From positions 1-64,000 of the forward strand of contig WNNJ02002463.1 in NCBI GenBank assembly GCA_012934845.2: a stretch of 64,000 nucleotides of DNA, read 5' to 3'. A program made the translations under genes and the position numbers. The notes under the pieces are model-generated. The model ran no database searches. It was not told where the DNA came from and was given only the letters and a program-made list of their open reading frames with translations. This DNA is from Pomphorhynchus laevis. Its lineage: Eukaryota > Acanthocephala > Palaeacanthocephala > Echinorhynchida > Pomphorhynchidae. Below, piece after piece: positions 23,701 through 34,749 of this stretch (its first letter is position 1; the number at the start of each line of letters is the position of its first letter).

Positions 23701-26700
23701 TATTAATTGAATTCACAAAAAATTGTCTTGGTGAATTCAAAGAATATATACAATTACCTTGATGGTTTCGCTTGGAAACCAAACTAGTAGTTTTAACAAC
23801 AATGTTCTGTCGGCGGATGCCTTTTATTCTTTCAACTAAAAAACCTAATTTTGATAGATTAATTAAATCTGGAATTTTTGAAAAGGATCAATAGAACATA
23901 AATTTATCTTGTAATTTCCCTAGCTGCTGTTAGCATCATAAAAACACAATTTGCTCATTGTGTTTTGAACAAATTGTGTTTATTTACAGATGATGAAATA
24001 GCAACAGCTAGCGAGATATAGAAATAAATTTGTATTTTATTAATTCTGCTCCAAAATTCAAAACATTTAATATCTACCGAAGCTCAATACTCATAAATAC
24101 ACCATTTAGAATTTTAAATGAAATGTCTTCTACTAAAAAACTGAGTGCATTTAGCTCAGCATTTTATCTGTTTGTATCATCATTAAAAACATTATATTAT
24201 CTATCTTTGAATACAATCTATACTGTAACATTAGCGATTTGCAAGATTTATATAAGTTGTAATGTTCTCTGGAACGTAACAGCCTCAAAAGTCATAAAAT
24301 GATAGGACAATTACAGTTTCAAATATTGTCGAAGGAATCGATAAAATTACCTTGAATCTGAGTAAGAAACTCAGTTTTGACTCGTCGAGCTGACTCGCTT
24401 TCATGATCAGATCGGCTAGAGAAAAGCGAATCCACCTCATCGATAAATATGATTGCCGGTTTGTTCCTTTTCGCGAGATCAAAAAGACTTCTTACAGTTT
24501 TCTCACTTTCACCAAGCCATTTGCTTAGTAAATCTGAACTGGTAACACTAATAAAGGTAGACCCATCTGCCTCGGTAGCTAGCGCCTTAGCCAGATAAGA
24601 TTTTCCAGTCCCCGGTGGCTAAAATCTAATATTTAATATGACATTATAATAGGCCGTGGTTATTACCCCGTAGAGAAGAATTCCTCTCCATGGTTGCCTT
24701 TTACCTTTAAAAAGCATAACGAATTATCAAGAAAAATTATAATTTCTATACCTGTAAACAAATGAGGAAATTTAGTCGGCAGAATGACGGCTTCTTTCAA
24801 AGCTTCTTTAGTTTGATCGAGTCCAGCAACATCCTCCCATTTTACATGTAACTTATCAACAACAATGGCTCCTAATCAGCGTTGCATTGGAAATTAGTCA
24901 CATTAGAGAACAGCCTACCTTCGAGACGGGATAGTATTTTTTTCTTATCAGCATCATCGTCGTCTTCACTGTCTCTTTTTAAAATAAATACTCACTAAGA
25001 TCATTGAGAACTAATAATAGCCAGAAAATTTGTAATATTTTGAAGCTGTTAGAACAATTTGTATTTTTAAAGATTATATTTTATACTTTTGAAGCAATTC
25101 AAAAGTTTATTTAGCAATTGATTAAATGATCATTGGTTAATTTAATGATCAATTGGTTAATTTTTACAATTGATTAAAAATGAAAGTAATTTTACATGTT
25201 ATAAATAAATTGCTTATAATTGTATATACAATTTATAATAAAAAAAATTAATTAATTATTAATTATTTTAACTTATAATTTTAAAATTGTTACACCTAAT
25301 TATAAGGACACGAACACAGACGGTTTAATCACAAAATATAATAAATATATAATATATAATATCACATAATATGTTATATTATGTGTCATATAACTTACAC
25401 GAATGGGTAATTTATAATGTAATTAATTTTTATTTTAAAATTAATAATAAATTTTATTTAATTTTAAAAGTAATAAAGTTTAAAGTTTTAAATTTAAGTT
25501 TTATATTGTAATATATTATCATATTTTTAATTTTTTAAATGTCGTTATTTTATCAGATAAAATTTGCTGATTGTGAAGACATAATCGGATAACAATCCGA
25601 TTGCTCTAATTTTTATTTTAAATTGATCTCAACTTTTAAACAAATTGATCCCTCTTTTAAACAAATTTATTATCACTTAATACTGAAATTATATATTTTT
25701 ACAGCTTGCAGTACATCTTAATATATTATTATGTATTAATATTATTAATATAATAAAAAATATATATCACATGAACAATCATTTAAATTGCACGAATGTG
25801 TAATTTATAATGTAATTTATTAAATTAATTGAATTACAAATAAATGTAATTAATTTTAATTTAATTAAATGATTTAATTTTAATTAAATTTTAATTTTTT
25901 AAAATTAATAATAAATTTTATTTTATTTTAATTTTTGAAATTATCAAAATACGAATAAATTATTTATTTAATTATTTAATTAGTAACAATAGTAATTAAT
26001 CTATTCATAAATGATTATTAATTAAACGTTTGTGAACAGATAGATTGAGATTTTGTAATGACTACATTACTATGACATTATTACTCCTACTTTTAACCTA
26101 TTCTGATCCCAACTGGTTTCTATTCGTGACTAAGATAAAACTGTAGAATTCCCATCACCAGATGTGATACTCCCTTAATCAACACTTGTTTCATTACTAA
26201 AGTGACATGTGTAAATTTAAATAGCAGACAATGTCGGCTTCACTGCTATGAACTAATCGACAATCATTAACTTTAAATATTAATTGTTCAATTCAAAATA
26301 TTCGAAAGCAATTATTTTATGTCATTTATTTTCAATTATTTCAATTAAGTTGCATTAAATCTAATAAAAATGCTGGAACCTGAATTCTATAAAACTTCCA
26401 TATTTCAATGAACGTATAAAATCGCAATTTATCGTGAAATGTATCAACACATCGAGCTGTAATACCTACTTTTTCCCAGTATCAGCTTCTTTTAAAGGAC
26501 CACATTGCTTGTAATTGCCGTTACCTATGTACTGTTTTAGCTTCTCTGCTCTAGCAAGGTATTGGTTACACTTTTCACGGATACTCTGCTTGGCTCGTTC
26601 GTTGTTTTGCGCTTCATCTGCCCATTCCAAAGTAAAATTAGTAGTAATTTAAAAAATGTACAGAAATGGAATTACATTTAATTGCATGAAGCAAATGTTC

Positions 26701-26860
26701 AACACCGTTCTCGTATAATCTCAGTGCCTCATCATAATTTTGCTGTTTATCTTCCTCGGTGGCCCTTTTAATTATATCAATACCCTTCTGTAAAAACAAA
26801 GTTATTAGCATTTAAACGGCCTGCAAAACATACCTGCAGTATAGACAACGGAGCAGTCAT
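17766..26860 (-). CDS. VPS4: Vacuolar protein sorting-associated protein 4, AAA ATPase; 12 exons
   Basis: Predicted ATPase that disassembles ESCRT-III filaments at endosomes, the midbody and membrane repair sites. Minus-strand exons: 26860-26834, 26787-26676, 26617-26470, 24974-24919, 24871-24752, 24704-24667, 24618-24351, 23100-23019, 22978-22847, 21593-21506, 21459-21319, 17870-17766. They sum to 1317 bases, 438 codons plus TGA, the usual family length. The N-terminal MIT domain has [20 protein letters not shown] and RAEKLKQYI. An acidic linker ([12 protein letters not shown]) follows. The AAA domain has Walker [14 protein letters not shown], the pore loop SKWLGESEK and Walker [12 protein letters not shown]. 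It also has [33 protein letters not shown] and the C-terminal [17 protein letters not shown]. All key residues are present. Seven introns are 40-58 bp; four are larger (1.2-3.4 kb) and hold mobile DNA. The last intron appears to be GC-AG. Confidence 0.95.
19240..19870 (-). mobile_element. Penelope-like fragment (RT 3' part)
   Basis: The minus strand carries the YIDD region and the following blocks [30 protein letters not shown] and INLYRKDDI. They are nearly identical at DNA level to 820-1060 and 6550-6800. It is 5'-truncated and non-coding in effect. Confidence 0.8.
20826..20870 (-). repeat. Degenerate copy of the AGGAGCTATC foldback arm
   Basis: On the minus strand TTGACAGGAGCTATC-AAAA-TAT is a decayed version of the hammerhead-core-like arm seen intact at 34177-34204. 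Flanking TTTATTTAAAAATAAAA is shared too. Confidence 0.4.
21594..22846 (-). other. VPS4 intron, 1253 bp, AT-rich
   Basis: Contains TATAATATTATA low complexity at 21785-21960. No mobile coding sequence seen. Confidence 0.6.
23619..23826. repeat. Long-arm foldback in VPS4 intron
   Basis: Arms of about 97 bp face each other around a 14-bp centre. The outer ends are GGCATCCGCCGACAGAACA and its complement, almost perfect over the first 35 bp, with more mismatches inward. It lies in the 1250-bp intron 23101-24350. It could be a MITE or an inverted duplication, and it would fold into one long hairpin in the VPS4 pre-mRNA. Confidence 0.75.
23900..24031. repeat. Foldback with hammerhead-like arms, degenerate
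   Basis: Outer arms (AAATTTAT...CTAGCTGCTGTTAGCATCAT and its inverted relative at 23985-24031) enclose a perfect 12-bp inner pair AAACACAATTTG / CAAATTGTGTTT. Each arm reads outward as (A)TGATG-N-TAGCA..CAGCTAG-GGAAAT, a decayed form of the motif at 34177-34204. Confidence 0.55.
24975..26469 (-). other. VPS4 intron, 1495 bp, AT-rich
   Basis: Low-complexity AT DNA through 25050-26000; no mobile coding sequence recognised. Confidence 0.5.
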
Positions 26861-28355
26861 AATCTCGTCAGAAACATAATATCGATAACACGCAAATTAT
26901 TATCTGAAAAGAATTTAAAAGTTTTAGCTAAAAATGTCAAACATCATTAATCGCCTTGAGAAAATTAGCAATTGCCACTGTTTTGCACGAAACAGCCAAA
27001 ATGTTCGCTATAAATAATTTAAATGATTTGACAGTAATTGTCATTGTCGTCTAATGCTCCAAGTTTTTGCACTCCATTAGACGATGGCATATCGTTCTGA
27101 AAATAACGTTGGAATATGCAGTAGTTCATCTGATATGTGATTATTGACTATTTTTACACTTTTTATTTCTTGTGATGTAACTTGAAAATAGCCTCGACCC
27201 AATTTGTTTTCAATTAATAATCATAAAATTAAATTAATTAAATAATAAATTAAATTAATCAATTAAATTGAATTGATTAAATTATTTTTAATTATTCTTT
27301 AATTAAAATTTAATTAAAGAATAAAATTACTGATTTTAAAAGTAAAAGATAATTAATTTAAACGTATTACACTAATTTTTAATGATATTTTAATAGATAT
27401 CTTTATTCAAATGAATTATATTTATTTGAATAATATATTAATATATAATTAATATATATATAATTTTTTTAATCTTTGCTTATAATTTATATATATTTAA
27501 TCTGATATGTCTTGATATGACATATCAGCTCAAAATGCCTTACGTTAGCGATTTATAAATTAGTCAACGAAAACCCTGAAAGGTCCTAGAGAATATAATT
27601 ACATTTGGTAGGACTTGGGACCTGCCGGAATCTGTAAATATTTTTGTAATTTGAAAAGCCATTATCCTTCAAAAATAAAAATTATTTTTAAACTTTTGAA
27701 TACTCTCGGCACTATCTTCAGGAATAAATTATAAGTATTTATATAAGTAATAGCAAAACATATTCTTATAACATATCCTTATTAAGGATATTAGGTAATA
27801 TATAAAAAAAATATATAATCTTTACAATCTGTAACAATAAATTCATGATTGACAATAACTTACAGAATTTCGAATGAATATTAATTGCAGAATTCATTTA
27901 AAATGCCTTTTTGAAAAGTTAGATTCATTAATAATGATTTGCCTATAATTCACACAATTTTACGTAATAACATGAAATTTTGTTTTTAAAAACATCAAGA
28001 ATATCTGACAATTAAAAGGTATTGAACATATGCCAAAGAATTATAAGCAAAGTTTTTTTTATCAAAAGGGATTCAACGATTTCAGTACCAGCTTGAATTA
28101 TATAGTAAACAGAGAGCATGTAATTGAATCTAGTATATTATTCCATACGTTGATAGCTATATTAGATAGTAGGTATATATCTGGTTGTTTGCCGTGTATC
28201 ATAACCCAAAACGTGTTCATGTGTCATTGTCGCTTGTTAAGTTGTAAAGTCTACAGAAGATCCGTATGCACCTTTGAAACGTAGAAACGTGGTCAATAAA
28301 TTAAGATAGATAAGGGGTATTAACGTAAATCATTAATACTCACGAATAACGTGCA
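26861..28355. other. Region upstream of VPS4, no gene identified
   Basis: Would include the VPS4 promoter. AT-rich; a 7-bp palindrome TGATATG-A-CATATCA lies near 27512-27526. An open stretch at 28030-28284 (+) has no family resemblance that I can see. Confidence 0.35.
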
Positions 28356-28475
28356 TGAACCAAACAAATGCAGAGTATTTATTCAAGTGAATCTACAATA
28401 AGAAACTGGCTAGGTAAGAAAACATGCCATTGTAATATAGGTTACAACATTATTATTAAGACATTCTCCTCAACA
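28356..28475 (-). repeat. 3' LTR, 120 bp
   Basis: Starts TG and ends CA on either strand and is clearly related to 34321-34440 (shared AACCAAACAAATGC, ATTCAAGTGAATCTACAATA). On the minus strand it carries AATAAA within CTTGAATAAATAC. Confidence 0.8.
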
Positions 28476-28870
28476 CAAATTTTTGAGGTATCACGGCTTT
28501 CTAAGTTTTCTATGTGGTCGTTGTTCCAGCAGCTCCGATATTGAACCTTTGAACGAGTAAATATGCGCGTGCAATGAGGGCTTTGAATATCGATCAGTCA
28601 GCTTCAATACGACGTTCAGATTGCTAATTCTTTAGACTTGCATCCGTTTTTGCGTTTTACTTTGACTGGCCTGATCACAGTCAGAATGTTGATTGTTTGG
28701 ATTTCCTTAAGTTTTCTCATGCTTTGCTTTGATTGGCAAGGTTATCATAACAATTACTAGGTTTACTGCTCGAGATTGAATCAGCAACGGAGGTTGTTGG
28801 TTGGAGTAAAAATGTTGACCCTTTATTTCAATAGGTTACGACGTGTAATTGCCGATATTGTCTATTATTG
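28476..28870 (-). pseudogene. Possible tail of the gypsy pol
   Basis: The minus strand shows a partly open stretch ending in ELLEQRPHRKLRKP before the LTR. A basic tail of this kind often closes gypsy pol. Weak support. Confidence 0.3.
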
Positions 28871-28873
28871 ATT

Positions 28874-29131
28874 CTACATTTTGCGCAGTGTCATCGAACG
28901 CTGACTGTTTAGGATGTGGAAACAAATATCATGTAGAACTGAAGCTTTATACAACGCATGCATATGTTGGATTTGAATATAGGAGTTCACTTCTTCGACC
29001 GGGAAATCGTAGTCGCGACTTTTGATTAATCTTTTTAATAGAATAGGCCCTGGTTCTGTGGACCTTTTGGGTAAACCGATTTTATTCACATGTCGGAGAT
29101 TAAATGAAAACAAACGATTGAGGAGTTTCAT
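28874..29131 (-). pseudogene. Possible LINE ORF1 fragment
   Basis: The minus strand reads VNKIGLPKRSTEPGPILLKR followed by LIKSRDYDFP. This resembles the 'R-G-x-P..RPRPI-V.L.S..DR' centre of LINE ORF1 proteins. It sits next to an RT fragment of the same strand. Tentative. Confidence 0.35.
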
Positions 29132-29134
29132 TTG

Positions 29135-29360
29135 TGAGGAGTGACATTTGTGAAGAGTGTCATTCGATTGTGAGGAGTGCCAAATATCCTAAGCATACAT
29201 AACGACATCAGAACGAATTACATATGGGAGATAATTGATATAGACAATAAAAATAAGTGCTGAGATAACAGCACCCTGTGGAACGCAAGAATGAATAGCA
29301 ATTGAGGTAGACATATCTGCACCTACACGTAGATTTCTTAGATCTATATATTTTCTTAAG
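29135..29360 (-). mobile_element. LINE RT fragment, minus orientation
   Basis: On the minus strand CVPQGAVISALIFIVYIN is followed by YLPYVIRSDVVMYA. This is the GVPQG...F-x-x-Y-I-N-D-L-P...YADD palm region of a CR1/Jockey-group LINE, with one stop in the YADD site. It is the inverted partner of the plus-strand piece at 30176. Confidence 0.7.
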
Positions 29361-29439
29361 ATTCATGGATTCCTATAATTTTCGTATATTTCTCTCATAC
29401 TTTCGATTCAGTTCCGCATAATCGTCTCATTCACAAATT

Positions 29440-30175
29440 GAGTCAGTCCTAGGTCCCATGCTTTTCACTCTTCTGCTTGGCGATCTCTCTTCGTTTATCA
29501 AACCTTACTCATTTAACGTCATGCAATACGCCAATGACATCATCTATGTTCATGCACCCGCACATCGCATACATTACATCGGCATTTCTGCCTCCAACTG
29601 CATTTCTTCTATCTACAAACATCTCTCCAATCTCCATCTCGTTCTAAACCCCAAGTCAAAAATAATGTGGATCCTACCCCTTAACCAAACATATCTCCTC
29701 GTACTCTATATTTTGCCTCATCGATCATCCCCACAGTACATAATCTCATTTTCTTAGGCTTCCATTTCGGTGATCACCTTTCCCTTAAACCCTTTGTCTG
29801 TAACAAAATCCGCTCGTCTAACTTAATTCTACGTGACATCCGCCGTATCCGCCTCCTTATCGAATTCCGTTCTTGTATGTCTCTTCTTTCATCGCTTCTT
29901 TTCCTTAAAATTGATTACTGCCTCAGCCTTTTCGCAAATTCTCCAAAATCCATCATCCTACCCTTACAAAGCATCGTCAACTCCGCCGTTCAAGTGCTCT
30001 TTCGTTTCCGTCGATTCTATCACACATCCACATATCTTGCCCAACTCTCCTAGCCTACCATCCACATCCGCAACAAACTACGCCTTCTTCTCGTAACTTT
30101 TCGTCTAATCGCTGTCGGCTCTCCATTGTTTATCAGCCTTCCTTTCTTAGACGACACTCGCCCCACCTCCCATCA
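29440..30175 (+). mobile_element. CR1/L2-like LINE family 1, internal RT fragment
   Basis: Matches 46145-46880 of the fuller copy, from the SVLGP..LLLGDL palm block through YANDI (YADDI in the better copy) to near the end of ORF2. Both ends are cut inside the coding region and no 3' hairpin is present. Frameshifts and stops interrupt it. Confidence 0.85.
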
Positions 30176-30890
30176 GTAATTCGTTCTAATGTCGTAATAT
30201 ATGCTAACTATGTTAAGAAATGGCGGAGTATTAGGGAGTGAGGAACATCAAGATCCTTCAAGATAATCTGACATGTCTAGAAAAATGGGCATCGGGGAAT
30301 GATTTGATGATTAACACCTCTAAATGTGCGCACATTTCCATTGGTTCATCACTCAACTCATCGTATCAGATAGGTTCGATTCAGATAAGCCAAGTAAGTG
30401 AATTTAAAGATCGTGGTGTGATGATGACCAGTAGCTTAAAAACTCATGCTTACACTAGATATATTTGTAATCCAAGCTATCGTATTTTATCGATATTTTT
30501 TAAGTCTTTTGATCAGGTAAATCCATCAATGTTCACGCTTCTATTTTGCTCATATATTCTGTCCATTCTTGAATATGGTTTACCTGTAACTTATCAACAG
30601 ACTTTAAGGGAATCCCATGACAATGAGAACATGTAACTTATCCACAGACTTTAAGGGAATTCCATGACATTGAGAACCTGTTACGTAAAAGGTCGCATAT
30701 GATTCCGAATTTTTCCAATTTGAGATTTGCTGAACGTTTGACATCTCTACGTCTCGGCACCTTAAAATATCGCAAATCGGCCATTGATTTATCAAATTGT
30801 TTTCGATGACTTTGGAAGTCTCTCTCCAGCTTACTATCCGTGAATGATAGACGAGAATCTCGTAGGCATGTGTGGAAATTAATAAAGCCT
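30176..30890 (+). mobile_element. LINE RT 3' fragment, plus orientation
   Basis: Starts with VIRSNVVIYANYVKKWRSI (the YADD-V-K..W motif). It continues with LQDNLTCLEKWASGNDLMIN, TSKCAHISIG and the RT C-terminal connector (PNFSNLRFAERLTSLRLGTL, frame-shifted, 30700-30770). This is the usual post-palm order of CR1/Jockey-group LINEs. A 47-bp tandem duplication lies at 30589-30683. Confidence 0.75.
30589..30683. repeat. 47-bp tandem duplication
   Basis: AACTTATCAACAGACTTTAA...GAGAACATGT is followed directly by a second copy with a few differences, inside the LINE fragment. Confidence 0.8.
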
Positions 30891-30950
30891 ACTACAATAA
30901 TTACTATTTACCATTGATTTGTAACCAGGCTAAATGTTGAGTGGAATGCA

Positions 30951-31784
30951 CTAAAGTGCCTGAATATCTCTCGTAGTATATCTAGTGATGTTATCCAGAC
31001 AGCCTTTGAAACCGAGAGAAGGAATTAGCAACTTTCTTTTGATAGAATTCTTTATTTGTTGACGTTTTTTAATCATGTTTTGTAAGCGACACGAGCTTGT
31101 AGCTAATATGTTGTTGTAATTTGTTAATGTACACAGTAATGATCGGATTGCGTTAAGGCACTCAGGTAGCATACTTTTTCACTCAATGATGTTTCTATTG
31201 AGACCGTGTAGACACAGTGTGATAGTTTTCCAAAGTAAACTGTTTAGTCGTTCGACTTATCCGTTTCCACACGGATTGTATGGTGTGAAATGTTGTCCGT
31301 TTCCACGCGGATTGTATGGTCATTGTTATTCCGTGCCTTTGGAGAAAAACTTGAATATCCCTTGATGTGGATTCTGCGCCATTGTCAGAATATATTGATT
31401 CCAGCAATCTGAATAGTGAAAATATTTATGTCAAAACAGCCTATAACTGTGTTGGACGACAAGTCTTTGCAGGCAGAAGCAAAATGATACTCATGTATTC
31501 GTCTATGACACTAAGGATATATCTATAATTGTTCGTAGCCCCTTAAGGTCGAAGGCTAAGATGTTCAAAACATTTATTAATTTAATGAGTTGGAAATCAG
31601 GAGGTTTGAAAAATCGCGGCTTCAGATAGGCACAGATTTTACATATACTTGGTACAAGTCTAACATCATACAATTTGTACGGTAAGTTACGTGATTTGAT
31701 GAAATGGCACATTCGTGTTATGCTTAGATGGCATAATTGATTGTGAATTTTGGCCAGGCGCCTCAAGTCAACATCGTATGACAA
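30951..31784 (-). pseudogene. Gypsy integrase remnant
   Basis: Zinc-binding part HNQLCHLSITRMCHFI..CKICAYLKPRF (31750-31610, HHCC pattern). Core IYSDNGAESTSRDIQVFLQRHGI (31400-31325) with the second catalytic aspartate. IRSLLCTLTNYN (31145-31110) resembles the C-terminal end of the core. Separate frames, one local duplication at 31258-31320. Inactive. Confidence 0.8.
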
Positions 31785-32128
31785 CCCACGTCACGGGAAA
31801 GCGTATCAGTTACATAGTTATCGGTTCCTGGACGATAAACAATATTGTATTTGAACTGTGCTAATTCTGATCTCCAGCGTAATACTTTGTCGTTCTGGAT
31901 TTTTACATTCTCAGTGCTGAACATGAACGATACCGATTGCTCATCGGTGATGATCGTAAACGGCTGGATTAATAAATAACGTTTCCAGTAACGAATCGAT
32001 TTGATTATGGCTAAGGCTATTTTCGATTGAGGAAAAACGTTGAAAATTCCAATCGAGTGATCGTGAGAAGAAAGCGACGTGTTTTTCTTTCTGTTACAAG
32101 CAAGCACCGGTCGACTTATCACTGGCAT
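31763..32128 (-). pseudogene. Gypsy RNase H remnant
   Basis: LLIQPFTIITDEQSVSFMF, KVLRWRSELAQFKYNIVYRPG and VTDTLSRD are the standard 'F-x-x-x-TD..S-x-x-F...RW...YRPG..AD-LSR' blocks of Ty3/gypsy RNase H. It directly precedes integrase on the minus strand. Confidence 0.85.
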
Positions 32129-32202
32129 CCGTCTTGACTGTGAAGGGCATCGAGAAGTATATAGTTATGGGTGTAGCTTCAATGATTCGTTGCTTAAAAT
32201 GT

Positions 32203-33285
32203 TCAGAATCCGATTTCGCTAGCTAAATCAAAATAAAAGTGTTTGAGTCGACGAGCGGAATCATTAGATCCGAGAAAGTTTGTATTAAACAACTGTAATA
32301 AGTGAAGAGACCGATAATTCGTTGGATTCTCCAATCGTTTAATTAATGAAATGTGATGAATGTGTTTAATTAATATAATTAATAAATGAGGTCGGGAGTC
32401 ATCCTTTCTTTCGACAATTCGTATCCGAGTATTCGAATGCACGGATATGCGAACAAACATTTTTCTGTTTAGAATTAGGTTGTATTGTTTAGCAACAGTG
32501 ATAAATCGGTTGAGATTGTAAGAATGGTGATATTGATCTCTTCCACTAATCATCGCATCGGATAAGCGCATAAGCGTAAGCGTCAGTAATCTCGTTTTTG
32601 ATGATATTAGATATTACTCGCTGGAACACTGTGACCGCATTTATAAGGCCGAATGATTTACATTTGAAGTGATACAAACGGCCATCGGCCTCAAATTCTG
32701 TATAGTATCGATCGTCGTCTCCTACTGCAATTTGATGGTGCACAGATATTTCAAGTTCAATGTACTATGACGTGAGTATGGATATAACTTATCGATTAAG
32801 TCGTAAATTCTTGTAATTCGAAATTCGTCGAACTGAGTGAATTTATTAATTGCTTGAGAGTAGTCCTTAACAATAGTTTTTGTTGTTATGATTGACAATC
32901 ACTATTTGAGCACGCCAATGTGAACGACTTGGCTCTATTACATCGTCCATCATATGTTGATTTATTTGGCTTTCGATGAATTTTTGACAACTTGATTACT
33001 GCGGGATTTTGTGGCAATTATGTGAATACCCTCGTCGAGATTCTTTAATAGTTGTACAGGCTTAATAATTACAGCTTCTGTTGCTCCGATCGTAAAACAT
33101 GATATCTCGACATTGAATTTAATCAGTAGTGATGAATGTAAGCACAGAAAAGAACGACGAATAATCATGTAAGAGTATAACGACGGCAAAACGTAAATTT
33201 TGACATTATCGTATTGCTCTGAATCTACGATGATATATACAACCACAAATCGGTTCACTTTAGTTGAAAAATACGTATTAACCAT
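32203..33285 (-). pseudogene. Gypsy protease end and reverse transcriptase remnant
   Basis: IIATKSRSNQVV (33000) and EPSRSHWRAQIVIV (32930) mark the entry to RT. HHQIAVGDDDRYYTEF and FGLINAVTVFQRV (32743-32546) are the palm block Q-I...T-x-F..FGL-NA...FQ. IRCDD near 32550 stands where YLDD is expected. Several frameshifts. Confidence 0.8.
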
Positions 33286-33750
33286 CGAAATTCCGAGGCT
33301 TGTTGAACAAGGAATAAGTTTACACTTCTCTAGAGCTTAAGACCGATCAAATTCAAGGCACTACCAATCTCGACAAGTGCTCTTAATGTGTAACCGTTAA
33401 CAATCACTTGAATTATTACACTTTTGGATGTAATGTTGAGTGAAGATAAGGAATACTCCAAAACTGAATGTACGCCAGGTAATGATTTTCGCAAACTCTT
33501 GCGAAATGGCCAATCTTACTGTATGTCTACATGCTGACCTTCAAGCAGAGCATTGATCATGCATATGTAAAATATCGCCGCGGAAGTAGCACTTTTCGTT
33601 TATTCACTGCATTGCACTTGATATCGTTCTCAGATTTATTATCTTATTCGCAGCGAGCCTCGTTAATGACGATCGCATCGGTCTGATCTTGTTGTCTTGT
33701 TAGCTCGTTGTAATGATTTGATTGCATTTGTGCCTTCTCGAGTGTCCGTG

Positions 33751-33957
33751 CTAGCTCATAAGTGTGGGGTTTGTCAGTAAAAGCTGCTTATAAGTCTTTG
33801 TTGTATTGTAGCGGAGTTTAGTCAAAAACAAGTCCGTTTTTGCTTTGATAAATGCGACGTTGAGTAGTTCGATAGCATCATTGTATGACATGGCGTCTGG
33901 TAATGGGTCGTAAACTTCAGCGGAAACGTGGTCCGTGAGGAGATTGAATTTGTTCAA
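33751..33957 (-). pseudogene. Gypsy gag fragment
   Basis: FNLLTDHVSAEVYDPLPDAM..YNDAIELLNVAFIK resembles the N-terminal capsid part of Ty3/gypsy gag (L-x-x-H-V...A-x-x-L...F). It lies upstream of the protease on the same strand. Confidence 0.6.
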
Positions 33958-34129
33958 GCCAGATGTCTTTTCAAGTGATTTAATGAACGCGTGAAATCTA
34001 AGAAGCCAATGTCGTCATGCGCGTTCAAAATCAATATCGTCCGGATTGACATCCAAAGTGTTAGCATAAATTACTTGTATAAATTGTTAGTACACACAAG
34101 ATGCATATTCTCCTTTCATTTTCGATTAG

Positions 34130-34310
34130 ATAGTTTTAACGGAAAGAAGAAAACTTATTTATTTAAAAGTACAATATTTCGATAGCTCCTGCTATCATCA
34201 TCAGGATAAAAATTAAATTTAAATTTTAATCATGATGATAATAGAAATCTATCGAAATATTTTATTTTTAAATAAAAGGTAGGTTTTTCTTATTCTTTCC
34301 TTAAAACTAT
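34130..34310. repeat. Foldback element with hammerhead core in one arm
   Basis: Arms of about 70 bp begin ATAGTTTTAA at 34130 and end TTAAAACTAT at 34310. On the minus strand 34204-34177 reads CTGATGA-T-GATAGC-AGGA-GCTATC-GAAA, a complete hammerhead core with a perfect 6-bp stem II. The opposite arm carries ATGATGA...GAAA, a mutated copy. I find no convincing stem I, so activity is not supported. Confidence 0.65.
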
Positions 34311-34320
34311 ATGAATAAGT

Positions 34321-34440
34321 TGTACCAAACAAATGCAGATGCTTTATTCAAGTGAATCTACAATAATAAACAGGTTAGATAAAAAACATGTCATTGCCAT
34401 GTGTTTATTACGACAGCGCATAATATTATTGTTTTCTACA
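34321..34440 (-). repeat. 5' LTR, 120 bp
   Basis: TG...CA ends, same length as 28356-28475 and the same central blocks. On the minus strand it includes GAATAAAGCATC, a possible polyadenylation signal. A foldback inserted 10 bases inside it has removed any recognisable primer-binding site. Confidence 0.8.
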
Positions 34441-34749
34441 AGGATAAAATAGCGTTTACAATATAATCGTGAACACTATCAATTACCGATTCACTGAAAA
34501 TTTTTAGAACAAAAGATTTAGTTAGCATCTTTAAAGCATTCTAAATAACTTAAAATTATCTTTATTTACTTCGTTAGCTTTCAAGTGACAGAATAATACT
34601 ATATATGGAATTAATCATATGTTTCCCGATGTGATCAGAGTACTGAAGATCTGAGTGGTCGATCCACAGGTGTCTACATTACGCGACATATATCAGGAGC
34701 TTATTAGACATCACAATTTATTTATGGAGTCCAGATCATTTCAAAGTGC
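34441..34749. other. No gene identified
   Basis: Spacer between the LTR element and a LINE fragment; no motif seen. Confidence 0.4.

Larger units (their letters stand above)
28356..34440 (-). mobile_element. Ty3/gypsy-like LTR retrotransposon, decayed and invaded
   Basis: Two 120-bp LTRs (28356-28475 and 34321-34440) bracket minus-strand gag (33957-33751), protease/RT (33285-32203), RNase H (32128-31763) and integrase (31784-30951) remnants. The order protease-RT-RNaseH-integrase is that of Ty3/gypsy. LINE fragments occupy about 28870-30890, between integrase and the 3' LTR, and a foldback sits at 34130-34310 next to the 5' LTR. No matching target-site duplication is seen (GTGCA on one side, AGGAT on the other). 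Many stops and frameshifts: inactive. Confidence 0.85.

Noticed and set aside
24030-24302. Plus-strand 90-codon open frame
   Set aside because: AT-rich intron sequence of VPS4, antisense, no domain.
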